Counted from the stretch's first letter, positions 25,685-33,367 are shown. The stretch is DNA of 64,000 nt from an uncultured bacterium (GCA_948467735.1 CAOKFN010000017.1:19372-83371), one strand, 5' to 3'. A program made the numbers and translations. Notes: generated from the sequence alone by a model not told the origin.

Positions 25685-25878
25685 TATCTTTATTTCCGCG
25701 GGCGGCGAGCCAAGCAGGCTGTGCTGCCCATAATTAAGCGCTTGATATTGACTTTGTGGACGCCGGGGGTAATGATTAATCGGAAGGGAGCGGGCGATAA
25801 TTATTGACTGTGAAGAACCTGTTTGGAGAATAACATCATAAAAAACAAAATGATCTGTCTGTCAAAAGGAGCAGAATT

Positions 25879-26350
25879 ATGGCATTAGCACAACAAAAAT
25901 TGTATACGGAAGAAGATTATTACAACCTTCCTGATAATGTTCGGGCAGAATTAATTGACGGACAATTTTATGATATGGCGGCGCCTGCGAGGTCTATCCC
26001 GCTCCGGTTGCCGTCAAGCTGTTTCATGAGAGGGATACCTTGGTGGAACCGGATATTTCTGTCATCTGCGATAAGAGCAAGCTCACCGATCGCGGCTGCT
26101 TGGGCGCGCCGGACTGGGTCGTTGAAATTGTGTCCCCCGGCAATTCAGGACATGATTATATCCGCAAACTGAACCTGTACGCGGACGCAGGAGTTCGGGA
26201 ATACTGGATTGTGAACCCCATGACGGAGCTGGTCTATGTGTATTACTTTGAGGACGAGCTGTTTAAAACCTTGATTCCTTTCAGGACGAAATCAGCGGCA
26301 GTGTTTTTGATAATTTCCGGATTTGCTTAAACGGATTGACTGCCGATTAA
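25879..26350 (+). pseudogene. Uma2-family nuclease gene, internally deleted and frameshifted
   Basis: ATG at 25879 with AAAGGAG upstream gives a normal Uma2 start (LYTEEDYYNLPDNVRAELIDGQFYDMAAP). About 25-30 residues of the family pattern are then missing, and the frame shifts to EVYPAPVAVKLFHERDTLVEPDISVICD, which continues through GAPDWVVEIVSPGN and GVREYWIVNP. A second frameshift near 26280 is inferred, because the C-terminus (FQDEISGSVFDNFRICL) reads only in another frame and ends at 26350. Two independent lesions make it a pseudogene. It is a sister of the remnant at 2920-3324. Confidence 0.82.
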
Positions 26351-26514
26351 GCTCCGTGCAGTATGAGGATTTAATAATTGGGAATTACATGGACGGCATC
26401 CCGAAGCCAAAGCCCGGTAAGGGATGCCATACGGTAAAAATAAAAAGCAGTCAACTCAACATTGCCTGCTTTTACTCTGCATAACCTCAAACCTGCATAA
26501 CACGAAATTTTATT

Positions 26515-26538
26515 AGAGCGATAGACGGGACTCGAACC
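26515..26538 (-). repeat. Displaced tRNA-Gly 3' end (candidate att site)
   Basis: Twenty-four bases identical to 27636-27659, the 3' end of the tRNA-Gly gene plus two flanking bases, in the same orientation. This is the footprint left at the far end of an element that integrated into a tRNA 3' end. Just beyond it, 26534-26543 and 26570-26579 form a 10-bp inverted repeat. Confidence 0.75.
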
Positions 26539-26602
26539 ATTGAGCTTATGTCCATAAAGCGCAGTAAATTCAATGGTTCCGTGATTCCATGACAAATTAT
26601 GG

Positions 26603-26631
26603 TTGAAAAATTCGTGCATATGGCATATAAT
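26603..26631 (+). promoter_or_regulatory. Promoter of the antisense antitoxin RNA
   Basis: TTGAAA (26603-26608), a 17-base spacer and TATAAT (26626-26631). It points toward the 3' end of the leftward toxin gene, as in convergent type I loci. Confidence 0.75.
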
Positions 26632-26637
26632 ATATTT

Positions 26638-26745
26638 AACAGGACAGCCGGAAGATAGATTGAGCCTATCCGTCCCGGCGAATTATAACGCTAAGTGAGC
26701 CGCCTATTCTTTACCGGAGAGCAGGGCGGCTTACTTATTTTTCAA
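26638..26745 (+). ncRNA. Predicted antisense antitoxin RNA (RatA-like)
   Basis: From the promoter at 26603 a transcript would start near 26638 and run over the toxin stop. It would end at a hairpin made by AGCCGCC (26698-26704) and GGCGGCT (26726-26732) followed by TACTTATTTTTC. Its 3' part is complementary to the end of the toxin mRNA, the arrangement of TxpA/RatA-type loci. Ends are estimates. Confidence 0.5.
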
Positions 26746-26811
26746 ATTCAGAATTGCAGCAATCAAAAGTCCGATTGTCAGTATAACCATCAATTCCTCA
26801 TATGTAGTCAT
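26731..26811 (-). CDS. Holin-like type I toxin, 26 residues
   Basis: Reading leftward from ATG at 26811, the peptide begins MTTYEELMVILTIGLLIAA and ends ILNLKNK. A short polar start (TTYEEL) precedes one hydrophobic helix and a lysine-rich tail, the pattern of the putative holin-like toxins (TxpA/BsrG-type) widespread in Firmicutes. AAAGGAG lies 8 bases before the start. These peptides insert into the membrane and are silenced by an antisense RNA from the opposite strand, for which a good promoter is present at 26603. On the toxin strand a TATAAT lies at about 26885, but no good -35 was seen. It lies inside the tRNA-Gly-flanked remnant. Confidence 0.78.
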   Translation of the reverse strand: MTTYEELMVILTIGLLIAAILNLKNK

Positions 26812-27186
26812 AAGCACCACTCCTTTCCGCAGAACTCGGAACGGAATGGCTGCACGCCCTCCCGGCTGCCCGGTTAAGCATATTATATTGTCATGGTGCA
26901 GTAATTCCCCGATTTAAAATCGGAAAAACAAGCCGCATTTGAAATGCGGAAAGATTGTGTTGAGTGTATTTTCAAAAGCTTCTAAAGCCAACTTTCCACG
27001 TTTGGAATGAGCAATCGTATTTCAAATCGGAGTGCTCAAAATTCCATTTGCTAGGGGGTCGGCGTTCTGCCGTGCCCGCTTGTGGGGATGCTGTTCCCGG
27101 AGCCATTGTTGGATTGGGCGCAAAATTGCGTTACCCCCCTGTTCCTCCCAGATGAGGAATGGTGCTTCACTCGCTCCAGATGGTGA

Positions 27187-27447
27187 ATGGTTCGTCCACT
27201 CATCCTTCGGGAAGAGCGAAATCTTGTGGTGAATAAGCTGCAGTATGCTGACTGGGAGCTGGATTACCCCGATATCCCCATACAGGACTTATGGCATATC
27301 CCGAAGCCGCGCTATATGAGATGAGCGAAGTATGACGCGCTTATGGAGGAATACAGGCGGCTCCAGAAGGAATATGAGACTGTGTATTACGATTCGTTAT
27401 TGAGAGCGTTTGAGAGGATAAACAGGTATCTTGGACGGCGGCACTAA
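27187..27447 (+). pseudogene. Broken small frame, unknown
   Basis: From ATG at 27187 the frame encodes an acidic/aromatic segment (KLQYADWELDYPDIPIQDL, then WHIPKPRYMR). It meets a TGA at 27322 and continues in the same frame with YDALMEEYRRLQKEYETVYY to a stop at 27445. The coiled-coil-like second half vaguely recalls tails of phage-type DNA methyltransferases, but I cannot assign it. There is no ribosome site. It is probably debris of the integrated element. Confidence 0.35.
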
Positions 27448-27635
27448 AAAGCGCCAAAGAATCATGCAGAGGGATTTGATGCGGTCATGGTCAGGGTTTG
27501 GCGGGGTTTTTCATGACAAGATTTTTCATAAATACGCTTAATATGGTATTAATTCTGCTTATCAAAATGAAGTAGAAAAAGTCGCAGACCCTTGATTTTA
27601 CTGAAAAATCATTGAATCTGCGGCTTTCTTTCAGC

Positions 27636-27659
27636 AGAGCGATAGACGGGACTCGAACC
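27636..27659 (-). repeat. tRNA-Gly 3' end, second copy of the att-like repeat
   Basis: Identical over 24 bases to 26515-26538. This copy completes the functional tRNA gene, as expected when an incoming element carries a replacement 3' end. Confidence 0.75.
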
Positions 27660-27710
27660 CGCGATTTCCACCTTGGCAAGGTGGCGCTCTACCAACTGAG
27701 CCACTATCGC
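27638..27710 (-). tRNA. tRNA-Gly (GCC)
   Basis: On the complementary strand a full cloverleaf is formed. The acceptor GCGATAG pairs with CTATCGC, and the D-loop contains AGTTGGTAGA. The anticodon loop TTGCCAA gives GCC, and the T-loop is GGTTCGAGTCC. The discriminator is T and no CCA is encoded. Its 3' 22 bases plus two flanking bases are duplicated at 26515-26538. Confidence 0.97.
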
Positions 27711-27815
27711 GTATCTTTATTTATGTTGTAAGAACAAAATTCATTTTACTATAGGATGACTTATCTGTCAATATATTTTTGCAAAAATAAAATATATAAA
27801 AAATGTAAAAAGTAC

Positions 27816-27844
27816 TTGCATTTTTTTATAACCTGTAGTATTAT
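27816..27844 (+). promoter_or_regulatory. Promoter of tRNA-Glu
   Basis: TTGCAT (27816-27821), 17 bases, TATTAT (27839-27844), about 33 bases before the tRNA. A small AGTAC/GTACT hairpin lies between them. Confidence 0.65.
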
Positions 27845-27876
27845 ATACAAGTACCGCAAGTGAGGTACTGAATTGT

Positions 27877-27948
27877 GGCTGATTGGTCAAGCGGTTAAGA
27901 CGCCGCCCTCTCACGGCGGAAACAGGGGTTCGATTCCCCTATCAGCTG
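27877..27948 (+). tRNA. tRNA-Glu (CTC)
   Basis: Cloverleaf with acceptor GGCTGAT/ATCAGCT, D-arm with TTGGTCAAGCGGTTAAGA typical of tRNA-Glu, anticodon stem CCGCC/GGCGG with loop CTCTCAC (anticodon CTC), and T-arm GGGGTTCGATTCCCC. Discriminator G, no encoded CCA. Expressed alone, since a terminator follows directly. Confidence 0.95.
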
Positions 27949-27953
27949 CTAAA

Positions 27954-28000
27954 AAGAATCCTGAAATCAGTGTAATACCGGATTTCAGGATTCTTTTTTT
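27954..28000 (+). terminator. Strong intrinsic terminator after tRNA-Glu
   Basis: AAGAATCCTGAAATC and GATTTCAGGATTCTT form a perfect 15-bp stem, followed by seven T residues. Confidence 0.92.
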
Positions 28001-28426
28001 GTGCGAAAACCGTGCTTGGAGACAATGGCGTTGAGCAGGCGGCTTATAACCATTTCCGTTTTCCTGCATAGTATTTGTAATAAATTATAATTGGCAGGGA
28101 AAAAATAGAAGGAATGAAATCAGCATGAATGAATCAGCATAAATCAAATCAGCATGTGCCGGAGCAGGAAAGTCCTGTAAGGCTTCGCCCTGCGACGTAT
28201 TTCCGGCCTGCGACGGTTCCGGCTATATGACGGGGCGGGCGCTTTGTCCCGGCGGGGGAACCATAGCGGGGGTCCGGGCGGCGGCTGGAAAGAAGGGAGC
28301 GGCAATAGAAACGATGCGCCGGATTTTGAAATTTTTATAAAGTACTTGCGCCCCGCTGCTTTTTGGTGTATATTGTTTCACGATTGGCTTTTTAGATTTG
28401 AAATCGGAATCGAAGGGGGGATTATT
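28001..28426 (+). other. Region upstream of topA
   Basis: No supported gene. The interval holds unremarkable, partly GC-rich sequence and then the topA promoter. A frame open from 28244 runs into topA but starts before the promoter and has no family resemblance, so it is not coding. Confidence 0.45.
28346..28374 (+). promoter_or_regulatory. Promoter of topA
   Basis: TTGCGC (28346-28351), 17-base spacer, TATATT (28369-28374), giving a leader of about 45 bases before the GTG start of topA. Confidence 0.65.
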
Positions 28427-30502
28427 GTGGCAAAATACCTAGTGATTGTGGAATCGCCTGCAAAAGTGAAGACAATTAAGAAGTTTCTGGGATCGAATTA
28501 TCAAGTGGCGGCCAGCAACGGGCATGTCCGGGATCTTCCCAAAAGTTCATTGGGGATTGACGTGGACAACGACTACGAGCCCAAATATATCACAATCCGC
28601 GGAAAGGGAGATATTCTGGCGGGGCTTCGCAAGGAAGTGAAAAAAGCCGAGAAAATTTATCTGGCGACCGACCCTGACCGGGAGGGGGAAGCGATTTCAT
28701 GGCATCTTTTGTATGCGTTAAAGCTGCAGGATAAAAAGGTCTACCGGATTACTTTTAATGAAATCACCAAAAACGCGGTGAAGGAATCTCTGAAAAATGC
28801 CCGTGAGATTAATATGAATCTGGTGGACGCCCAGCAGGCGCGGCGAATGCTGGACCGCATGGTGGGGTATAGGATATCGCCGCTCTTATGGGCGAAGATT
28901 AAGCGGGGATTGAGTGCGGGACGTGTCCAGTCCGTGGCTCTGCGCATTATCTGCGACAGGGAGGATGAAATTAACGCTTTTATTCCGGAGGAGTATTGGA
29001 CGCTGGATGTGAATTTGAACATAAAGGGCGAAAAGAAGCCCGTCTGCGCAAAATATTACGGAACAGTGGAGAAAAAGCAGGAAATTGCCAGCAGGGAGCA
29101 GGCGGAGGCAGTCATGGCTTCCCTGAAAGACGCGAAGTACACCGTGGAGGAGGTGAAGCGGGGAGAGCGCCTGAAGAAGCCGCCCCTGCCGTTTACGACT
29201 TCCACGCTTCAGCAGGAAGCCAGCAAGGCGTTGAATTTTTCCACCCAGAAGACCATGCGTCTTGCCCAGCAGCTATATGAGGGCGTGGATATCAAGGGCG
29301 AGGGCACGGTGGGCCTTATCACATATCTGCGTACCGATTCCACCCGGGTATCCGAGGAAGCGGAGGATATGGCGGCAAAATTTATCGACCAAAATTATGG
29401 GAAGGAATATCTTCTGACTCAGGCGGCAGGGAAAAAGAGCGGGCAGAAGATACAGGACGCCCATGAAGCCATCCGGCCCACGGACTTAAACCGGCTTCCC
29501 GCCGCGCTGAAGGAGGAGCTGCCCAGAGATTTGTTCCGCCTCTATCAACTGATTTGGAAGAGGTTTACGGCAAGCCGCATGAGTGCGGCCAAATATGAGA
29601 CTACCACGGTAAAAATCCGGGGCGGGAATCATATTTTTACCGTGGCGGCGTCGGTTCTTAAGTTCGACGGATTCCTAAAGGTGTACAGCGCGGAGGATGA
29701 CAAAGAGGAAGAAAATGCTTTGAAGGTGGGTCTGGATAAGGACAGCGAGCTTACGTTTGTATCGTTTGACCCGAAACAGCATTTTACGCAGCCCCCCGCC
29801 CATTACACGGAGGCTTCTCTGGTGCGGGCGCTGGAGGAGCTGGGCATCGGGAGGCCCAGTACCTATGCGCCCACCATTACCACGATTCTTGCCAGACGAT
29901 ATGTGACGAAGGAAAACAAGAATCTGTATGTGACGGAGCTGGGCGAGGTTGTGAACGGCATGATGAAAGAGGCGTTTCCTACCATTGTGGACGTGAATTT
30001 TACAGCCAATATGGAGGCGCTTTTGGACGGCGTGGAGGAGGGAAGCGTCAAGTGGAAGACCATTGTGGCCAATTTCTATCCTGATTTGGACGAGGCCGTG
30101 AAGCTGGCGGAGGAAGAACTGGCGAAAGTAACCATTGCGGACGAGGTAAGCGACGAGGTCTGCGAGGTCTGCGGCAGGCAGATGGTGATCAAATACGGGC
30201 CCCACGGCCGTTTCCTCGCCTGTCCGGGATTCCCGGAATGCCGCAATACCAAGCCTTATTATGAAAAAATAGGCGTCCCCTGTCCGAAATGCGGCAAGGA
30301 TATCGTGCTGAAAAAGACCAAAAAGGGGAGGAAGTATTACGGGTGCATTGACAATCCGGACTGCGATTTTATGGTATGGCAGAAGCCTTCCGGGCAGAAT
30401 TGTCCCAAGTGCGGCGCGCCCATGCTGATGAAGGGGAACAAGCTGGTATGTATGGGGGAGCAGTGCGGATGCAGCGTTTTGTCCGAATTGTCCAATAAAT
30501 AA
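28427..30502 (+). CDS. topA: DNA topoisomerase I
   Basis: A 691-residue type IA topoisomerase that relaxes negative supercoils. It opens with AKYLVIVESPAKVKTIKKF (Toprim domain, with DPDREGEAISWHL metal-binding acids). The active-site tyrosine is in VGLITYLRTDSTRVS. The C-terminus has Cys4 zinc-ribbon modules (CEVC...CPGFPEC, CPKC...CIDNPDC, CPKC...C). GTG at 28427 is chosen because AAGGGGGG precedes it, the promoter is just upstream, and family homology starts exactly there. It is followed by codY, an arrangement recalling Bacillus but without trmFO, xerC and hslVU in between. Confidence 0.97.
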   Translation: MAKYLVIVESPAKVKTIKKFLGSNYQVAASNGHVRDLPKSSLGIDVDNDYEPKYITIRGKGDILAGLRKEVKKAEKIYLATDPDREGEAISWHLLYALKLQDKKVYRITFNEITKNAVKESLKNAREINMNLVDAQQARRMLDRMVGYRISPLLWAKIKRGLSAGRVQSVALRIICDREDEINAFIPEEYWTLDVNLNIKGEKKPVCAKYYGTVEKKQEIASREQAEAVMASLKDAKYTVEEVKRGERLKKPPLPFTTSTLQQEASKALNFSTQKTMRLAQQLYEGVDIKGEGTVGLITYLRTDSTRVSEEAEDMAAKFIDQNYGKEYLLTQAAGKKSGQKIQDAHEAIRPTDLNRLPAALKEELPRDLFRLYQLIWKRFTASRMSAAKYETTTVKIRGGNHIFTVAASVLKFDGFLKVYSAEDDKEEENALKVGLDKDSELTFVSFDPKQHFTQPPAHYTEASLVRALEELGIGRPSTYAPTITTILARRYVTKENKNLYVTELGEVVNGMMKEAFPTIVDVNFTANMEALLDGVEEGSVKWKTIVANFYPDLDEAVKLAEEELAKVTIADEVSDEVCEVCGRQMVIKYGPHGRFLACPGFPECRNTKPYYEKIGVPCPKCGKDIVLKKTKKGRKYYGCIDNPDCDFMVWQKPSGQNCPKCGAPMLMKGNKLVCMGEQCGCSVLSELSNK

Positions 30503-30525
30503 CAATAAAATTAACTTTTAAAACA

Positions 30526-30554
30526 TTGTAATATAAATATAGTTGTGATATGAT
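30526..30554 (+). promoter_or_regulatory. Promoter of codY
   Basis: TTGTAA (30526-30531), 17 bases, TATGAT (30549-30554). A TGCAGTG/CGCTGCA hairpin lies in the leader at about 30571-30588. Confidence 0.65.
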
Positions 30555-30680
30555 TAAGAAAATTTAATCCTGCAGTGTTTACGCTGCAATAATTAAATAA
30601 GGGCACAGTGGGTGCGCGGCAGTCGGCTTCTGAGGCTGCCTCCGCGGTTTGTATGAGTAACAAAGGACGGAGGAATAGGT

Positions 30681-31466
30681 ATGAGCAGTGTACAGCTTCT
30701 TGATAAGACCAGAAAGATCGGCAAGCTATTGCATAATAACAATTCCAGCAAAGTCGTGTTCAATGACATTTGCGAAGTGATGCGGGAAATTGTTAATTCC
30801 AATGTGCAGGTAATCAGCCGTAAGGGTAAGGTGCTGGGAGTGGCAAAGTCGGAGGAGGTCGATTCTCTGAACGAGCTGGTGGATGAAAACGTGGGCGGAT
30901 TTATCGACGCCATGCTCAATGAGAGGCTTCTTGGGGTGCTTTCCACGAAGGAGAATGTGAATCTGGAAACCTTGGGCTTTGAAAGTCAGGATATCAGGAA
31001 ATTTCAGGCGATAATCACCCCGATTGAGATTGCAGGCGAGCGGCTGGGAACTTTATTTATTTATAAGTGCGATACACAGTATGATATTGACGATATTATT
31101 TTATGCGAGTACGGCACTACCGTGGTGGGATTGGAGATGCTTCGGGCGGTGAATGAGGAGAGCGCCGAGGAAAAACGCAAGGTTGAAGTGGTGAGGTCCG
31201 CCATAAGCACGCTTTCCTTTTCAGAGATGGAAGCCATCACACATATTTTCGAGGAATTGAACGGCATGGAAGGGATTCTGGTGGCCAGCAAGATTGCGGA
31301 CAGGGTGGGGATTACCCGTTCCGTGATTGTCAATGCCTTGAGAAAATTTGAGAGCGCGGGTGTGATAGAGTCCCGCTCTTCCGGAATGAAGGGTACTTAT
31401 ATTAAAGTGTTGAACGATGTGGTCTTTGACGAGATAGCGGAGCTGAAACGTCAGAGCCAGCGATGA
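30681..31466 (+). CDS. codY: Global transcriptional regulator CodY
   Basis: A 261-residue protein of standard length. The N-terminal GAF domain (SSVQLLDKTRKIGKLLHNNN..., about residues 1-155) binds branched-chain amino acids. The C-terminal winged helix holds the nearly invariant ASKIADRVGITRSVIVNALR recognition region and GMKGTYIKVLND. CodY represses nutrient-scavenging and often motility genes when isoleucine/valine and GTP are plentiful. ATG at 30681 has GGACGGAGGAATAGG upstream. It lies directly before the flagellar operon; I found no clear CodY box (AATTTTCWGAAAATT) in the flgB leader by eye. Confidence 0.96.
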   Translation: MSSVQLLDKTRKIGKLLHNNNSSKVVFNDICEVMREIVNSNVQVISRKGKVLGVAKSEEVDSLNELVDENVGGFIDAMLNERLLGVLSTKENVNLETLGFESQDIRKFQAIITPIEIAGERLGTLFIYKCDTQYDIDDIILCEYGTTVVGLEMLRAVNEESAEEKRKVEVVRSAISTLSFSEMEAITHIFEELNGMEGILVASKIADRVGITRSVIVNALRKFESAGVIESRSSGMKGTYIKVLNDVVFDEIAELKRQSQR

Positions 31467-31520
31467 ATAAAATAATATAGTGTGGACAAAAGGATTTGGA
31501 ACAGTGACGAGCCGTTGCGT

Positions 31521-31552
31521 AAAGGGATTTATTGGAGGCAATAAATCCCTTT
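31521..31552 (+). terminator. Perfect hairpin after codY
   Basis: AAAGGGATTTATTG (31521-31534) and CAATAAATCCCTTT (31539-31552) pair over 14 bases with a GAGG loop. The sequence following is ATACG, so there is no long T-run beyond the arm itself. It probably ends the codY transcript or stabilises its 3' end. Confidence 0.6.
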
Positions 31553-31620
31553 ATACGTTTATGAACATAGGAAATTTTTACTATATGATGTATTTTTTTA
31601 GATAAATTCAACAATATGTA

Positions 31621-31649
31621 TTGTTTTTTTTGAGGAAAATCACTATAAT
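31621..31649 (+). promoter_or_regulatory. Main promoter of the flagellar/chemotaxis operon
   Basis: TTGTTT (31621-31626), 17-base spacer, perfect TATAAT (31644-31649). It is the best promoter before flgB and would drive the whole operon, as the sigma-A fla/che promoter does in Bacillus. Confidence 0.72.
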
Positions 31650-31773
31650 AGAAAAGTGTGGAGGTGGGCTTTGCTGAAGTTTGGCTTTTACATAGAATAG
31701 GCGAGTAGAAAAACAGTCCCGATGCGAAGGCGGCGGAAGGAATTTTTGACGCGGCAGAGGGAGGGGGAATATG

Positions 31774-31857
31774 GTCTCGGACGGGTGAGAAGGAATCTCA
31801 AAGGGATGAGACAAAGCCTCAAAGAAATGAGATATGGTCTCAAAGGGATGGGACAGA
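31774..31857 (+). repeat. Four 21-bp tandem repeats in the flagellar operon leader
   Basis: CTC recurs at 31776, 31797, 31818 and 31839. Units (31774-31794 and so on) read like GTCTCAAAGGGATGAGACAAA, and most are self-complementary (TCTC...GAGA). Because the units are inverted repeats, the leader RNA could form a series of small, mutually exclusive hairpins upstream of the flgB ribosome site at 31885. Confidence 0.88.
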
Positions 31858-31897
31858 ACGTCAGGGTAACGGGATCGGGATGAGAAAGGAGAGGGAG

Positions 31898-32287
31898 ATG
31901 TTACAGTCAAGCGTATTTAATTATGTTGACCTGCTGGACAAAGCGGCGGATGCAGGCTGGCTTCGCCATCAGGCAATTTCCAACAATATTACCAATGCGA
32001 CCACGCCGGGCTATAAGAGACAGGAAGTGGCGTTTGAGTCCGTGCTGAAGAGGGCTTTGGGAAACAGCCGCTACAAACCGACGGATTTTAAGGTGGCGGG
32101 CGCGCTCAAAAGCAGTCTGTCGCCGAGGGTGTTCAAGGATTTCGAGGCGTATTCCTATCGTCTGGATAAGAATAATGTGGACATAGAGACGGAAGAGGTT
32201 ATGCTGGCGGAGAACCAGACGAAATATCAGGGATTGATAGACAGCATCAATCACGAATTCAACAGTCTTCAGACGGCAATGAAGTAA
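31898..32287 (+). CDS. flgB: Flagellar basal-body rod protein FlgB
   Basis: A 129-residue proximal rod protein with the characteristic N-terminal rod motif (AISNNITNATTPGYKRQEVAFE) and a C-terminal helix (YQGLIDSINHEFNSLQTAMK). It is exported and assembles between the MS-ring and the distal rod. I chose ATG at 31898 because GAAAGGAGAGGG lies just before it and homologues start with this leucine-rich segment. It is the first gene of the operon, followed by flgC and fliE in the standard order. Confidence 0.95.
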   Translation: MLQSSVFNYVDLLDKAADAGWLRHQAISNNITNATTPGYKRQEVAFESVLKRALGNSRYKPTDFKVAGALKSSLSPRVFKDFEAYSYRLDKNNVDIETEEVMLAENQTKYQGLIDSINHEFNSLQTAMK

Positions 32288-32387
32288 TGAATGGGCGCTG
32301 TAGTGAAGAGAGCGGAACAAGCTTATGTTAATACGGCAAATGCGGAATAAACTGCCGCGGGCGGCGGCTGGAATGGAGAGTAGAGTT

Positions 32388-32840
32388 ATGGGAATGTTTT
32401 CGGCTTTTAATATTAATGCAACGGGAATGACGGCGCAGAGATATCGCATGGATATTATCTCGGAAAATGTGGCCAACGCAAATACGACCCGCACTGCGGA
32501 CGGCACGCCTTATCGCAGGAAAATCGTTACTTTTGAGGAAAAAGGGGGCCAGACTTCGTTCAGCCATGTGCTGGGGAAGGCGGCTTACAGCCACGGTTAT
32601 TCCGGACAGGGCGTCAAGGTGTCCGGCGTGTATGAAGATTATAAGACGCCCATGAATATGGTGTATGACCCCTCTCACCCCGATGCGGACGAGAACGGCT
32701 ATGTGACGGGGCCGAATGTGAATATTATCACCGAAATGACCAATATGATAGACGCCAGCCGGGCATGGGAGGCGAATTCTACGGCCTTCAACGCCAGCAA
32801 GGCGATTGCGCTGAAGGGATTGGAATTGATGAAGGGCTGA
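32388..32840 (+). CDS. flgC: Flagellar basal-body rod protein FlgC
   Basis: A 150-residue rod protein starting MGMFSAFNINATGMTAQRYRMD. The NVANANTTRT motif follows, and the C-terminal flagellar motif is TEMTNMIDASRAWEANSTAFNASKAIALKGLELMKG. ATG at 32388 is preferred; a longer frame from 32325 adds a non-homologous leader. GGAGAG precedes the start. The spacer of 100 bases from flgB carries no other feature. It acts as a proximal rod subunit, secreted through the FlhA/FlhB gate encoded downstream. Confidence 0.95.
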   Translation: MGMFSAFNINATGMTAQRYRMDIISENVANANTTRTADGTPYRRKIVTFEEKGGQTSFSHVLGKAAYSHGYSGQGVKVSGVYEDYKTPMNMVYDPSHPDADENGYVTGPNVNIITEMTNMIDASRAWEANSTAFNASKAIALKGLELMKG

Positions 32841-32935
32841 GGCTGTTTAAGCGCGTGTCATAGTCGGTCGTCTGTTTTAAGTTTTATTAATATATTTGAC
32901 AGCGATATAATAAAATCAAGGAAGGCAGGATTATC

Positions 32936-33280
32936 ATGGATTTATCACCAATTACAGGAATCCCGGGAGTTTTTCAGCTTACTTCCATGGGGAATGTATC
33001 TCAGATTGATAGGGCGGGAGCGTTTGACGAAGAGGGAAATAAAGCGCGGGGAACTCTGTTTGATTCCTTTTTGAATGCCGCGATTGATAATATAAAGACT
33101 ACCAATGCGTATTTTTCCGATGCGGAAGACGAGAAAATAAAGTTTGCGCTGGGCGAGACGGAGACAACTCATGATTTGTCCATTGCTCTGCAGAAGGCGT
33201 CCGCGGCGCTGCAGTATACGGTGTCCATACGCGACAAGATGATGGAAGCCTATAAGCAGATTATGCAGATGCAGATTTAG
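32936..33280 (+). CDS. fliE: Flagellar hook-basal body protein FliE
   Basis: A 114-residue protein. The C-terminal helical part (ALGETETTHDLSIALQKASAALQYTVSIRDKMMEAYKQIMQMQI) is the FliE signature. FliE links the MS-ring to the rod and is among the first export substrates. AAGGAAGGCAGG precedes ATG at 32936. The 95-base gap to flgC contains TTGACA and TATAAT-like words but with impossible spacing, so no internal promoter is called. Confidence 0.93.
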   Translation: MDLSPITGIPGVFQLTSMGNVSQIDRAGAFDEEGNKARGTLFDSFLNAAIDNIKTTNAYFSDAEDEKIKFALGETETTHDLSIALQKASAALQYTVSIRDKMMEAYKQIMQMQI

Positions 33281-33367
33281 CGCTGGCGGGTCTTTGGGAA
33301 GATATATAAAGCTGCCGGCTGTAAAATAAGCGGCGGCGAAATATGAAATGACTAGGGGAGAAATACC

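Larger units (their letters stand above)
26539..27635. mobile_element. tRNA-flanked remnant of an integrated element
   Basis: About 1.1 kb between the two 24-bp tRNA-Gly direct repeats. It contains a type I toxin/antisense locus at 26603-26811 and no integrase. Two neighbouring palindromes follow (CCGATTTAAAATCGG at 26910 and CCGCATTTGAAATGCGG at 26933), then a GC-rich featureless stretch 27050-27180 and a broken small frame at 27187-27447. It looks like the residue of a larger island after deletion. The assignment rests on the repeats and content, not on any integration gene. Confidence 0.5.
31467..31897 (+). other. codY-flgB intergenic and leader region
   Basis: It contains, in order, a perfect hairpin at 31521-31552, an AT-rich stretch, the sigma-A promoter at 31621-31649, and a leader of about 240 bases whose last third is a 21-bp repeat array. 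No gene was found. Confidence 0.6.

Noticed and set aside
26389..26484. 31-codon frame (MDGIPKPKPGKGC...) and two hairpins after the second Uma2 pseudogene
   Set aside because: No ribosome site. The hairpins (26395-26430 and 26443-26472) are more likely terminator remnants.
26964..27232. Overlapping frames rich in Cys/Arg/Pro in the tRNA-flanked remnant
   Set aside because: Two frames of the same GC-rich stretch are both open, there are no ribosome sites, and composition looks like non-coding sequence.
28244..28426. N-terminal extension of TopA by 61 residues
   Set aside because: It starts upstream of the promoter at 28346 and is not family sequence; GTG at 28427 is the real start.
32890..32915. 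TTGACA followed by TATAAT-like words before fliE
   Set aside because: The two hexamers are only about five bases apart, so they cannot form a promoter.
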